Made by a program: the position numbers and the translations under genes | Notes under the pieces: model-generated | Database searches by the model: none | What the model was told of the DNA's origin: nothing | Seen by the model: the letters and a program-made list of their open reading frames with translations, nothing else | In this document: positions 15,921 through 24,466 of the stretch, in pieces | Numbering within the stretch: the first letter of the stretch is position 1 | Layout of the letters: each line of letters begins with the position of its first letter | NCBI GenBank assembly: GCA_016212275.1 | Contig: JACRGR010000046.1 | Coordinates: 1-38,324, forward strand | Length of the DNA stretch: 38,324 nt | Reading direction: 5' to 3' | Source of the DNA: Nitrospinota bacterium | GTDB lineage: Bacteria; Nitrospinota_A; UBA7883; JACRGQ01

Positions 15921-16796
15921 ATGATCATCAGCGCGAGCAGGCGGACGGACATCCCCGCGTATTACTCCGAATGGTTCTCCAACCGGGCAAAGGCGGGATA
16001 TTGTCTGGTGCGGAACCCGTTCAATCCCGCCCAGGTCTCCCGCATCTCCCTTTTGCCGGAGGACGTGGACGCGATAGTGTTTTGGACCAAAAACCCGGCG
16101 CCGATATTGCCGCGTTTGGATGAATTGGAGCGATACCGCTACTATTTCCAGTTCACGCTCAACGGGTATCCCAAGGAACTGGAAGCGCACCTGCCGCCAT
16201 TGGAACAGCGCATTGCGGTGTTCAAGGAACTTTCACGCAGACTGGGTTCCCGGCGGGTGGTGTGGCGGTACGACCCGGTGATCGTTTCCAATCGCACCGG
16301 TTTCGCGTGGCACCGTGAAATGTTTTCCGCGCTGTGTCAAAATTTGGCGGGGCATACGGTGCGCGTGATGACCAGCGCGGTGGAATACTACAAAAAGACG
16401 GAGCGCAACCTTTCCGCGCTGGAAGGATTCGTTTTCGACAAAGCGGCGGTCAAAAGCCCGGCGATGGAGGGATTTTTCGCCTTCATGGCGGAAACGGCGC
16501 GACGAGCGGGGATGGAGGTTTTTTCATGCGCGCAGGAACGCGATTATAGCGCCGTGGGGGTACGGCCCGGCAGTTGCGTGGATGGCGGCCTGATCAATGA
16601 ACTGTGGGGACTGAGCTTGCCGGTGAAAAAAGACCCCGGCCAGCGAAAATTTTGCCTATGCGCCGTCAGCCGCGACATCGGCTCGAATGACACTTGTATT
16701 TCAGGGTGCCGGTACTGTTATGCGACAAAAGACCACGAACGGGCAAAAGAGCGGTACCGCAATCATAGGCCGGACTCTGAAATGCTCGTGGAATAG
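15921..16796 (+). CDS. DUF1848 family protein with C-terminal cysteine cluster
   Basis: A 291-residue cytoplasmic protein matching the DUF1848 family, whose biochemical role is unknown to me. The N-terminus MIISASRRTDIPAYYSEWF and the segment AIVFWTKNPAPI are its signatures. The C-terminus has a Cys pattern C245-x-C247 and C259-x3-C263-x2-C266 within DTCISGCRYCYA, the spacing of a radical-SAM-type Fe-S site but at the wrong end of the protein. It therefore probably carries a metal or Fe-S cluster. It is divergent from the PDZ gene with only 76 bp between the start codons, and the ATG lacks a clear ribosome site. Confidence 0.85.
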   Translation: MIISASRRTDIPAYYSEWFSNRAKAGYCLVRNPFNPAQVSRISLLPEDVDAIVFWTKNPAPILPRLDELERYRYYFQFTLNGYPKELEAHLPPLEQRIAVFKELSRRLGSRRVVWRYDPVIVSNRTGFAWHREMFSALCQNLAGHTVRVMTSAVEYYKKTERNLSALEGFVFDKAAVKSPAMEGFFAFMAETARRAGMEVFSCAQERDYSAVGVRPGSCVDGGLINELWGLSLPVKKDPGQRKFCLCAVSRDIGSNDTCISGCRYCYATKDHERAKERYRNHRPDSEMLVE

Positions 16797-16830
16797 AAAA
16801 AAGCGGACAGACCGAGAGATCAGTCCGCTT
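16796..16830 (-). terminator. Intrinsic terminator (minus strand)
   Basis: An 8-bp stem AAGCGGAC/GTCCGCTT (16801-16808 with 16823-16830) is followed on the minus strand by TTTTTT within CTTTTTTC. It would end transcription of the small basic protein genes and sits just after the DUF1848 stop. Confidence 0.8.
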
Positions 16831-16842
16831 CTTCAGGTGACT

Positions 16843-17049
16843 TTAGGCGTTGGACTGGACTTGGTTTCCCTTCATCTGTTCGGGAGCCGGCTTGCGGGCT
16901 TTGCTTGCTTTTGTGGTGGCCTGCTTTTTTTCCGCCATCGCCGCGCCGGCGGCGGACGCGCCTTTCTTTGTCGCCACCGACTTGGTGGCCGCCTTGGTAG
17001 TGGCGGACTTCGACGCGGTAGAAATCTTTGTGGAACTTCCTGCTTTCAC
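16843..17049 (-). CDS. Small Lys/Ala/Ser/Thr-rich histone H1-like protein
   Basis: A 68-residue low-complexity protein dominated by Lys, Ala, Ser and Thr (for example STKISTASKSATTKAATKSV), with almost no hydrophobic core. The composition resembles the tails of histone H1-like and other nucleoid-associated proteins, so nucleic-acid binding is plausible, but I recognise no defined family. The GTG start has a strong AAGGAG ribosome site and a clean terminator follows, which supports a real gene. It lies 44 bp downstream of another small basic protein and is probably co-transcribed with it. Confidence 0.7.
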   Translation of the reverse strand: MKAGSSTKISTASKSATTKAATKSVATKKGASAAGAAMAEKKQATTKASKARKPAPEQMKGNQVQSNA

Positions 17050-17093
17050 GTTAAATCTCCTTTTCTCCCCACTCGGTTAAAGATGATCCGGTT

Positions 17094-17309
17094 TCAGGCG
17101 ACTATATCGGTCCCGCCTCCCTTGCCCTCTTCGGTCAGGAATTTCTGGATGTAGGCGTTACGTCTGCTGACGTTGTTCTGGGCGTTTTTGTACGCGGTGT
17201 CGCGCACTTTTTCCTTGCCGGTCTTCACGACGCCTTTTGCGAGGTCGGCATGGAATCTCTTGTTTTCCGAGCGGGTCTTTTCCATCAGACCCCTGTCTAT
17301 CTTTGGCAT
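17094..17309 (-). CDS. Small basic protein of unknown function
   Basis: A 71-residue charged protein (MPKIDRGLMEKTRSENKRFH near the start) with no signal peptide, membrane helix or cysteine. It is probably mostly helical apart from a Gly-rich end. A good ribosome site (AGAGGGGAAAG) precedes the ATG. I do not recognise it. It is followed at 44 bp by the H1-like gene and both end at the terminator at 16796-16830, so they probably form a two-gene unit. Whether they act together on nucleic acid is inference from charge alone. Confidence 0.65.
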   Translation of the reverse strand: MPKIDRGLMEKTRSENKRFHADLAKGVVKTGKEKVRDTAYKNAQNNVSRRNAYIQKFLTEEGKGGGTDIVA

Positions 17310-17355
17310 ATTACTTTCCCCTCTGATGTAAGTTTATCCATACCGCGCGCGCCTG

Positions 17356-18789
17356 TCAAGAATTGCCTCTCACGATGCTATTCAGTTCGGCGATGATATG
17401 GGAAAGTTCCTGCGTTTGGGATTCCAGCCTTTTCCCGATGCCCGAGGCATCCTCCGCCTTTCGGGCGTTCTGCTGGGTTACGCCGTCCATCAGGTTCACC
17501 GCCTTGTTGATCTGTTCGATACCCAGCGCCTGCTCGTTCGCCGCCGCCGTTATCTGCGCCACCAGTTCCGCTCCCTTGTTCGTCAGGCCGGTGATCTCGG
17601 TGAACATTTTGGCCGCATTGGCCGTGATCTCGGCGCCTTCCTGCGATTTCGCGGCGGCGTTCTTGATAAGTTCCGCCGTTTCCTTTGCGGCGGCGGCGCT
17701 CCGCACCGCCAGTTGGCGCACTTCGGCGGCCACCACGGCGAACCCCTTGCCGTGGTCCCCCGCGCGCGCCGCCTCCACCGCCGCGTTGAGCGCCAGCAGG
17801 TTGGTCTCTTTCGCTATTTCCTCGATGACCTTGATGATCTTCACGATCTCGGTGGACGCCGCCTTGATCTGTTCCATCGCGGCGATCATCTGTTGCATGG
17901 ATTGGGTCTCGTGGGCCACCGCCGCCCCGCTTTTTCCCATCGTAGTGTTGGCGCTATTGGCGTTATCGGCGGTCTGCTTTACCATCGAAGAAATTTCCTC
18001 AAGGGAGGCGGAGGTCTCTTCCAGCGAGGATGCCTGTTTCGAAGCTCCGTCGGAAAGCTGGCCGCTGGCCGCTTCCATCTCCTGCGCGGCGGCGGTCACA
18101 TTGTCGGAGGTTTCCCCCAGCCGCGAGACGATGCTCAGCAATGCCGTGTTCACGCGGTACCGCACCATCCAGAAGAAAAAGGCCAGCGCCGCGATGAATT
18201 CGACGGCGTAAAACGCTGACATGATAGCGTCGTTTTTGGCGATCTCGGATTCCGCCGCCGTGAGCGGGATGGTGACGCTCAGCGCGCCGTTGGCGGTTCC
18301 TTCATCCCCTTGATGGCAGTCGAAACAATTTATGCCGGTTTTCTGTTCCCATTCTTTCAGCATCAGAAAGGGGGTCACGATCCGCAGGCTGTTGACGCCA
18401 TCCTTCTTCACGAACAGGGTTGCCGTTTTCCCGGTTTTCAGCACTTCGTGGTCGCTGGCGTCGCGCGGTTTTTCCTCGTCCGGGCCGGGGCCGTACTGCT
18501 CATTCACGCTGTCGCCGCGCACCAGCCGCACCTCGCTTATCCCCTGGAAACCGGCCATGGATTTCAGGTACGTTTGACGGTCGGCGATAGTTCCTTGCAC
18601 CATCATCACGTTCAGCGCGCGCAGGATGGATTCGCTGATGTCGCTGGCGCGCTGGCTGGCGCCGTGAAGCACCTGCCGCTTCATTTGGTAGTGCGTCCAG
18701 CCCGTATTGATGGTGGCGGACAAAAGAAGGATGCCCGCGATGGAAAAAAGGATCTTTGCCCCTAACCCCAAGTCCCGGAACCAATTCAT
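17356..18789 (-). CDS. Methyl-accepting chemotaxis protein with periplasmic haem-c motif
   Basis: A 477-residue chemoreceptor. A first membrane helix (about 11-29), a periplasmic sensor of about 160 residues, a second membrane helix (about 190-209) and a cytoplasmic methyl-accepting signalling domain (about 240-470, with the conserved [20 protein letters not shown] tip) are visible. The sensor carries a CxxCH haem-attachment motif (Cys155, Cys158, His159) just before the second helix, in the context [20 protein letters not shown]. Such c-type haem sensors detect redox state, oxygen or nitric oxide in other bacteria. No clear HAMP linker is seen. The start at 18789 has AGAGGGGG upstream; a longer open frame lacks support. 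Confidence 0.93.
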   Translation of the reverse strand: MNWFRDLGLGAKILFSIAGILLLSATINTGWTHYQMKRQVLHGASQRASDISESILRALNVMMVQGTIADRQTYLKSMAGFQGISEVRLVRGDSVNEQYGPGPDEEKPRDASDHEVLKTGKTATLFVKKDGVNSLRIVTPFLMLKEWEQKTGINCFDCHQGDEGTANGALSVTIPLTAAESEIAKNDAIMSAFYAVEFIAALAFFFWMVRYRVNTALLSIVSRLGETSDNVTAAAQEMEAASGQLSDGASKQASSLEETSASLEEISSMVKQTADNANSANTTMGKSGAAVAHETQSMQQMIAAMEQIKAASTEIVKIIKVIEEIAKETNLLALNAAVEAARAGDHGKGFAVVAAEVRQLAVRSAAAAKETAELIKNAAAKSQEGAEITANAAKMFTEITGLTNKGAELVAQITAAANEQALGIEQINKAVNLMDGVTQQNARKAEDASGIGKRLESQTQELSHIIAELNSIVRGNS

Positions 18790-18867
18790 GATGTTGCCCC
18801 CTCTGTAGAAGACTCTCCGGTTGTTCCTAGGGGGCATTATACCCCCATTTGGAAAAAGGGAAACCGG

Positions 18868-18897
18868 TTTACACTTCACGGGACGCTCGGCTATACT
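18868..18897 (+). promoter_or_regulatory. Candidate sigma-70-like promoter
   Basis: TTTACA (18868-18873) and TATACT (18892-18897) are spaced by 18 bp and lie about 35 bases before the ATG at 18932, which has an AAGGGG ribosome site. It lies in the divergent region between the chemoreceptor and the exported unknown. Confidence 0.6.
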
Positions 18898-18931
18898 GGT
18901 TCCAAGGGGTACATTAAAAGGGGCATTGGTA

Positions 18932-19846
18932 ATGGCGTTCAATCCAAAGGACAAGCGGCCGCTCGGACGGCTGGAATTTTCCCTGGTCTCGCTCGCGGCC
19001 TTGCTGGCCGGGATATTTTTCGTGACCGGTAACTGCGCCACCCCCCAATACAATTATGCTCCGCCGACCTACCGGGCCGTGCCCACATTCACGGACATCT
19101 ACAACTGGCCGAAATATACGCCGCCGGAAGCCGCCAAACCGGCCTCCGTGCCGCTTACGGTCATCATCGTGGATCCCGAACACAATCAGACGCTCAAGGT
19201 GGGGAACGCGGTGACGATGGAGATGATCAAGGTGTTCAACAGCTTCTCCAGCAGTATGGGGCAGGACTTCGAGGCGGTGATGGTGGCCAAGGGGATGACC
19301 GCCAAAGGCCCCTTCGAGTACTACGACGAGATAACCTACACGGACAAGTTCACGTCCGACCTCATCGTGCAGGCCATCATCGTATTCGACATTAACGACC
19401 TCACGCCGATGGAAGCGGGCGGCTACGGCGCGCTGAAATCCGAATTGTTCGAAAACGGGCAGTACGGCAAGGTGCGGTACGGCAAGATGAGCATCGGGGC
19501 GAAGGTGTACTACTACATGTACGAACCGCTCTCCAAGGAAAAGATGTGGGTGAAAAAGCTGGACCTGGGGACCGAGGAATTCGAATACGAAATGGCGTAT
19601 AAACAAAAACAGGAAGCTTATGAGTCCTACCAAACGGATGAGTGCGGCGGCGGGCGCTATGTGACCCAATACAAGATGGTGGATACCGCTGAGACGCTGT
19701 ACGACACCAAGCCGTACCTGCTGGCCAAAAAGCTGAAGCACGAATACGGGAAGATCATGGAAGCCGGCTGGACCTACTTCAACGTCGAGGAGATGAAGAA
19801 TATGAAGGCCCGCACGTTGGACATCCGACAGAGGAAGCAGTACTAG
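18932..19846 (+). CDS. Exported protein of unknown function, possible lipoprotein
   Basis: A 304-residue protein with a basic start, a hydrophobic segment (about 17-32, [16 protein letters not shown]) and a Cys directly after it ([13 protein letters not shown]). The Asn before the Cys is not a canonical lipobox residue, so lipidation is uncertain. The mature part is rich in Tyr and charged residues, with [20 protein letters not shown] followed by EITYTDK, vaguely reminiscent of HpaA-like surface lipoproteins; that link is weak. The ATG at 18932 was chosen for its ribosome site and because the signal-like segment follows directly. Its stop overlaps the convergent radical SAM gene by four bases. 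Confidence 0.75.
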   Translation: MAFNPKDKRPLGRLEFSLVSLAALLAGIFFVTGNCATPQYNYAPPTYRAVPTFTDIYNWPKYTPPEAAKPASVPLTVIIVDPEHNQTLKVGNAVTMEMIKVFNSFSSSMGQDFEAVMVAKGMTAKGPFEYYDEITYTDKFTSDLIVQAIIVFDINDLTPMEAGGYGALKSELFENGQYGKVRYGKMSIGAKVYYYMYEPLSKEKMWVKKLDLGTEEFEYEMAYKQKQEAYESYQTDECGGGRYVTQYKMVDTAETLYDTKPYLLAKKLKHEYGKIMEAGWTYFNVEEMKNMKARTLDIRQRKQY

Positions 19847-21330
19847 AGGTCGATCCCGTCCTTCCTCAGGAAGGCGCGGTGCGATTCCAGCCAGACCGCC
19901 AGTTCCACAAACGCCGCCACCCCCCGGAATCCTTTTTTCCACCCGATCAATAGCCCGCTGATGAAGAACCGGCGGGATTCGGCGGACGGGCTGAACAGAA
20001 AGTACTTGGCCGCCCTTGCTCCGGCGGCGAGGTCGGGCAGGGAACAGGGAGAGGAGCGGGGCGCATTGCCGGCTTGCGCGATGAATTGGGAAAAGCGGCG
20101 CAGGAAGTGGCCGTAATCGAATATTCGTTCCGCAAGCCCTTTGTAGCCGTTTTCCAATTCCGCCTTTGCCATTCCGAGCGGCGTGAAGTTGGGCGCGGAG
20201 TAGAAGTCGCCGTCGTCCTCGCCCGTCAGCCTTCCCGCTTCGTTCAGCCGCTTCCAAAGCCGTGTTCCCCGCGATGCCTTGAGCATGGAGAGCACCGGGA
20301 GCAGGAGGCCGGATTCCGCGATGAACTTCTCGTGTTTATCGAAGATGTCCTTGCCGTCCGCGTCGAACCCCACCACCATGCCGCCCACAACGTATATCCC
20401 CGCCGATTGCACTTTTCTCACCGCATCGGCGAGGCAGGTTTTCAGGTTCTGATATTTCCCCGTCTCGGCCAGGCTCGCGGCGTTGGGGGTTTCAATGCCG
20501 ATAAGGACGGCGTAAAAACCGGCCTCCTTCAACAAGGCGATCAATTCATCATCGTCCGGCTTCTCGGCGGTTATTTGCGTAATGAACCGGATGTTTTTTC
20601 CGGCTTCACGATTCACCTCGATGAGCCGCTTCAAGACCTCTTTCGCGAATGCGGTATTCGCGGTGAAATTGTCATCGGCGATCCAGATGGCGGAAACGCC
20701 CCGGCGCATGAGCGCGCGCACTTCGTTAACCACCGCGTCAACGCACTTGTGCCGCACCCGCCGCCCGGTGAGCGCCACCACGTCGCAAAACTCGCAGTCG
20801 TACACGCATCCCCGCGTGGTTTGCACTATCCCTGAGGTGTAGGCGCTCAGTTTCAGCAGGTTCCAGCGGGGCGGGGGGGAGGCGGTCATATCGGCGAACT
20901 CCGTTTCCTCGTACACCCGCGCGGGAGCGCCGGTTTCCCAATCGGCCAAAAACCGGGGCCATGTGCGCTCCACTTCTCCCACGAACACGGCGTCGAAATG
21001 TTTTTTGCATTCCTCCGTGTGCGTTTTGCAAAATGGCCCGCCCGCCGCGGTCATCACGCCGCGTTTCTTGAATTCGTCCGCCAGCTCCAGCATCCGGGGG
21101 GAGTTGAACGTGTATCCGGCAATGCCCGCAAGGTCGCACCGCCAATCGAAGTCAACCGGCTCCACGGTTTCGTCAATGATACGCACTTCATACCCGCTTG
21201 GGGTAAGGGCCGCCACGGTGGCAAGCCCCAGCGGCGGGATGAACCCGCGTTTGCGTGTGACGCTCAGAGCCAGCCCCATGCTCCATATGCTTTCCCGCGC
21301 GTGGGGGAATACCAGCAGTATCCGCTTCAT
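19843..21330 (-). CDS. B12-binding radical SAM protein, third of three tandem paralogues
   Basis: A 495-residue protein with an N-terminal cobalamin-binding-type fold (about 1-140, IPPLGLATVAALTPSGYEVR and EVERTWPRFLAD), then a radical SAM core with C175-x3-C179-x2-C182 (TTRGCVYDCEFCDVV) and IWIADDNFTAN, then a C-terminal region similar to the DUF4070 tail of hopanoid methylase-like enzymes. Such proteins typically methylate or rearrange unreactive carbons using cobalamin and SAM. Its C-terminal helices (VAAFVELAVWLESHRAFLRK) align with those of its two upstream neighbours. The ATG overlaps the preceding stop as ATGA. The substrate is unknown. Confidence 0.9.
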   Translation of the reverse strand: MKRILLVFPHARESIWSMGLALSVTRKRGFIPPLGLATVAALTPSGYEVRIIDETVEPVDFDWRCDLAGIAGYTFNSPRMLELADEFKKRGVMTAAGGPFCKTHTEECKKHFDAVFVGEVERTWPRFLADWETGAPARVYEETEFADMTASPPPRWNLLKLSAYTSGIVQTTRGCVYDCEFCDVVALTGRRVRHKCVDAVVNEVRALMRRGVSAIWIADDNFTANTAFAKEVLKRLIEVNREAGKNIRFITQITAEKPDDDELIALLKEAGFYAVLIGIETPNAASLAETGKYQNLKTCLADAVRKVQSAGIYVVGGMVVGFDADGKDIFDKHEKFIAESGLLLPVLSMLKASRGTRLWKRLNEAGRLTGEDDGDFYSAPNFTPLGMAKAELENGYKGLAERIFDYGHFLRRFSQFIAQAGNAPRSSPCSLPDLAAGARAAKYFLFSPSAESRRFFISGLLIGWKKGFRGVAAFVELAVWLESHRAFLRKDGIDL

Positions 21331-22844
21331 GGGCGATGGTGGAGGGAAAGCTCCTCGTGGAACTTCCGCAGGTGGATATAGACGGCGAGGTGCATGAATA
21401 CCGTTTCGGCGGCCAGTCCGCGGTGGCGCAGGCAGGCGAGCAGTACGCGCAGGAAATAGTAGATGCGCCGCATGTCGAGGGTAAAACAATAGAACCGTAA
21501 AACGCGGAGGAGTGAAGGCAGGGACGAAATATCCGGTCCGTTGCCGCTTCCCGCGCGCCCATGCCGGGCACGCTGGATGGAAACCAAGAGCCGCCGGGCG
21601 TAATCGGGAAAGCGGTACAGGCGTTCCATCAGCCGGAGATAATGCGTGGCGAGAGCCTCGGGGGAGAGTGGGGTGGGCCGGATATTGGTCTGGAGCATGG
21701 CCTGCTGTCCGCTCCGCACACCGCCCAGTGAAGCGTCTTCCAACCGGTTCTCGTTTTGCATTCGTTCGTGGAGCGCTGTTCCCGGCAACGCCTGTAGGAG
21801 TCCCACCATCACCACCGGGATACCCGCCTCCATGATGAATTGCCGTTGTCTCTCGATCGCCGCTTCGTCATCCCCGTCGAACCCCACGATCATTCCACCC
21901 CAAATAACGAGGTTATGCGCCTGTATGTTTCGCACCGCTTCCCGAACGTCGTGGGCGAGGTTCTGCCTTTTGTTTACGCTTGCCAGCGCCTTTTGGTCCG
22001 ATGTTTCCAGCCCTATGAACACCCAGCTGAACCCGCACCGGTGCAAGAGCGCAAGGAGTTCATCATCAAAAGCGTTCGCCATCGTGAGTTGGCAACTGAA
22101 GGTCAGGCGGTGGCCGGTTTCAGCTTGATAATGTTCCAAGGCGGAAAGTACCGCAATGGCGTGTTTCCGGTTTCCGGTGAAATTGTCGTCCAGAATGAAT
22201 ATGGAATCCGCCCCCAAAGCGGCCAGAGCTTTTATCTCTTCCATTACCTGGAGGGGGTTTTTGTGGCGCGGAATGTTTCCCATCCGCACCGGGACCTCGC
22301 AGAAATCGCACGAAAAGGGGCACCCGCGCGATGTTTCGATGATGGCGGTCGCGTATGAGGGAAGGTTCAGCAAGTCGAACCGGGGGATGGGGGTGATATT
22401 GAGGGGCGGAAATCCGCTTTGACGATACACGGCTTGCGGCGAATTGTTTTGCAGGTCGGCTATGTACAGCGGCCAGGTTTGTTCCGCCTCGCCGATGAAC
22501 AGCGCGTCGGCGTGTTGCTCGCACTCTTCCCGCGTGACATCATTCACCAGCGGCCCGCCCAGCGCGACGGCGGTCCCCCTTTGCCGGAAAATACGCGCGA
22601 TCTCGAACGCGCGTTCTTTTTGTATCTCGTAGGCGGCGATGCCGACCATATCGGCATCCACCGAGAAATCAATATCCGTGGCGTTTTCATCAACGATGGT
22701 TATTTCGTGTCCGGTCGGGGTGAGCGCCGCCAGAACGGCCAGTCCAAGTGGCGGGAAGGGGAATCGGGTACCGTTTATATGGCGGATGTGTGAAAAGTCC
22801 CACAGCGAAGGGGGGAAACGCGGATTGATCAAAAGGATCTTCAT
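21327..22844 (-). CDS. B12-binding radical SAM protein, second of three tandem paralogues
   Basis: A 505-residue paralogue of the flanking genes. The N-terminal cobalamin-type domain includes FPPLGLAVLAALTPTGHEIT and GEAEQTWPLY. The Fe-S site is C175-x3-C179-x2-C182 (TSRGCPFSCDFCEVPVRMG), followed by FILDDNFTGN. The C-terminal part contains a DUF4070-like YLRLMERLYRFPDYARRLL and the shared end FMHLAVYIHLRKFHEELS. The cobalamin domain lacks the DxHxxG motif of base-off B12 enzymes, as is common in this radical SAM class. It overlaps both neighbours by four bases, so all three should be made from one message. Confidence 0.9.
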   Translation of the reverse strand: MKILLINPRFPPSLWDFSHIRHINGTRFPFPPLGLAVLAALTPTGHEITIVDENATDIDFSVDADMVGIAAYEIQKERAFEIARIFRQRGTAVALGGPLVNDVTREECEQHADALFIGEAEQTWPLYIADLQNNSPQAVYRQSGFPPLNITPIPRFDLLNLPSYATAIIETSRGCPFSCDFCEVPVRMGNIPRHKNPLQVMEEIKALAALGADSIFILDDNFTGNRKHAIAVLSALEHYQAETGHRLTFSCQLTMANAFDDELLALLHRCGFSWVFIGLETSDQKALASVNKRQNLAHDVREAVRNIQAHNLVIWGGMIVGFDGDDEAAIERQRQFIMEAGIPVVMVGLLQALPGTALHERMQNENRLEDASLGGVRSGQQAMLQTNIRPTPLSPEALATHYLRLMERLYRFPDYARRLLVSIQRARHGRAGSGNGPDISSLPSLLRVLRFYCFTLDMRRIYYFLRVLLACLRHRGLAAETVFMHLAVYIHLRKFHEELSLHHRP

Positions 22845-24361
22845 TGCCGCATCCGGTGGGCGGTGGCGGTGTAATATTCGTGGAAATGCTTGAAGATAAC
22901 AAGGCTGAATGCCAGTTCGTCCAGCCGCACCACTTGGCGTTTTAACACCGCTCCCAACAGCCGCAAGAACATACGCCGGTGCGCCGCCGGAGCGCGGAAG
23001 AGGTAATATGCCGTGGCCCGGAGCAGGATTTTCAGGTTCCGCCAGGTGAGCGGGGGTGTTTGTAGCGAATTTTCGGCGAGGTTCCGGGAAGAATTGATGA
23101 TCCGTTGCGCGAACATCTCCGGGTGGAACAGTTTTTCGTAGAACCCGCCCGCCGACCGCCGGATGTCGTTGTCATTGAGCGATGGGTACATGATGTTCGT
23201 GAGGCGGGGGATGCCCGTGTCGTTTATCGTGGAACTGCCGAACACCGAAGGGAGCGTGGCCAGCGCGCCATCGCGGGCAAGCTGTTCGTACAGTGGAGTC
23301 TCCGGCACCGCCTGCATGATCCCCACCTGTATCGGCATGATGCCGGTGGTCTGGATGAAGTCCAGCAGTTTGTCCAGTTCCTCGTAGTCGCCGCTTTCCA
23401 TGCCCAGCATGATGCCCGCCCACACGGTGATGCCGTGGGCGTGTATCCGCGCCACGGCCTCGCGGATGTCCATTTCCAGGTTATGCCGCTTGTTGAGAGC
23501 GCGCAGAAGATCCTCGTTGAACGTCTCGATGCCGATGAACAGCCGCTCGAACCCCGCCATGCGGAACCGCGCCAGCAATGCTTCGTCTTTCGCCACGTTC
23601 AGCGTTACCTGCGTGTAGTAGCTCATTTTGTGTTTCAGCGATTTCCGTTGCGCCGCCAGTGCGTCCAGCAGGCGGTTGGCGCTTTGGCGGTCCGCCGTGA
23701 AGTTGTCGTCCACGAAAAAAACGGAATCAAACCCCATCCGGTCGGCGTTTTCCACTTCCTCCAGCACTTGGGCGAGTTCTTTCACTCGCGGCGCATCGCC
23801 ATATTTCACCGGCACGTCGCAGTACAGGCACTTGTAGGAGCATCCGCGCGTGACCTGTATGCAGGCGGCGGCATATTTATCGCACTTTAAAAGGTCCAGC
23901 CGGGGCACGGGCGATTTCGCGAAGTCCACGAATCCCTCCTGCCGGTATTCGCGCGCATATTCGTTGCGCCGGTATTTGGCCAGAAAGCGGGGCCAGGTCT
24001 CTTCCGCTTCCCCCACGAAAACCACATCCGCGTGTTCCCGGCATTCCTCCGGCAGGTAGAATGTGATGGGGCCGCCGATGACCACGACGGTATCGGGCGA
24101 TCTGTATTTGTGTGCCAGTTCGAAGAGACGTTTCTTTTGCATGATGGTGCCGGTGAGTGCCACGATGCCGGAGGAAATGCGTTCCGGTAACGTTTCAATA
24201 TTTTCGTCCAGAATACGGAGGCGCGCATCCTCCGGCGAGAGCGCGGCGAGCGTGGCGAGGGAGAGCGGAATGTGGGAACTCTTCGCCCCCGCCAGATCCA
24301 TGCACAACTGGAAGTTGACCGGATAGGGGCCGATGCCGGGATTGATAAAAGTGATGTCCAT
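22841..24361 (-). CDS. B12-binding radical SAM protein, first of three tandem paralogues
   Basis: A 506-residue protein and the promoter-proximal member of the array. I chose the ATG at 24361, with ribosome site AGGGGAAGAG, over a start 17 codons upstream. The N-terminus MDITFINPGIGPYP leads into the cobalamin-type domain (IPLSLATLAALSPEDARLRI, GEAEETWPRFL). The Fe-S site is C174-x3-C178-x2-C181 (TRGCSYKCLYCDVPVKYG), followed by FFVDDNFTADR. The tail YEKLFHPEMFAQRI and SLVIFKHFHEYYT matches the other two. The gene is divergent from the Lgt-family gene, with 105 bp between start codons. The product of the pathway is unknown. Confidence 0.9.
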   Translation of the reverse strand: MDITFINPGIGPYPVNFQLCMDLAGAKSSHIPLSLATLAALSPEDARLRILDENIETLPERISSGIVALTGTIMQKKRLFELAHKYRSPDTVVVIGGPITFYLPEECREHADVVFVGEAEETWPRFLAKYRRNEYAREYRQEGFVDFAKSPVPRLDLLKCDKYAAACIQVTRGCSYKCLYCDVPVKYGDAPRVKELAQVLEEVENADRMGFDSVFFVDDNFTADRQSANRLLDALAAQRKSLKHKMSYYTQVTLNVAKDEALLARFRMAGFERLFIGIETFNEDLLRALNKRHNLEMDIREAVARIHAHGITVWAGIMLGMESGDYEELDKLLDFIQTTGIMPIQVGIMQAVPETPLYEQLARDGALATLPSVFGSSTINDTGIPRLTNIMYPSLNDNDIRRSAGGFYEKLFHPEMFAQRIINSSRNLAENSLQTPPLTWRNLKILLRATAYYLFRAPAAHRRMFLRLLGAVLKRQVVRLDELAFSLVIFKHFHEYYTATAHRMRQ

Positions 24362-24452
24362 CTCTTCCCCTGCGATAAAAAATTCCGGGCCGTTGCGGCG
24401 CAACCGGGCCAACGAAAAAATAATAACATACTCGGCGCGGCGGCAAATGCCC

Positions 24453-24458
24453 TATATT
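24453..24458 (+). promoter_or_regulatory. -10-like TATATT close to the Lgt-like start
   Basis: TATATT ends eight bases before the ATG at 24467, with no ribosome site between. No strong -35 was seen. It may be another leaderless start. Confidence 0.35.
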
Positions 24459-24466
24459 GGTTTGGT

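Noticed and set aside
18790..19053. An 88-codon N-terminal extension of the chemoreceptor
   Set aside because: It has no receptor features and overlaps the divergent gene; the ATG at 18789 has a good ribosome site and begins directly before the first membrane helix.
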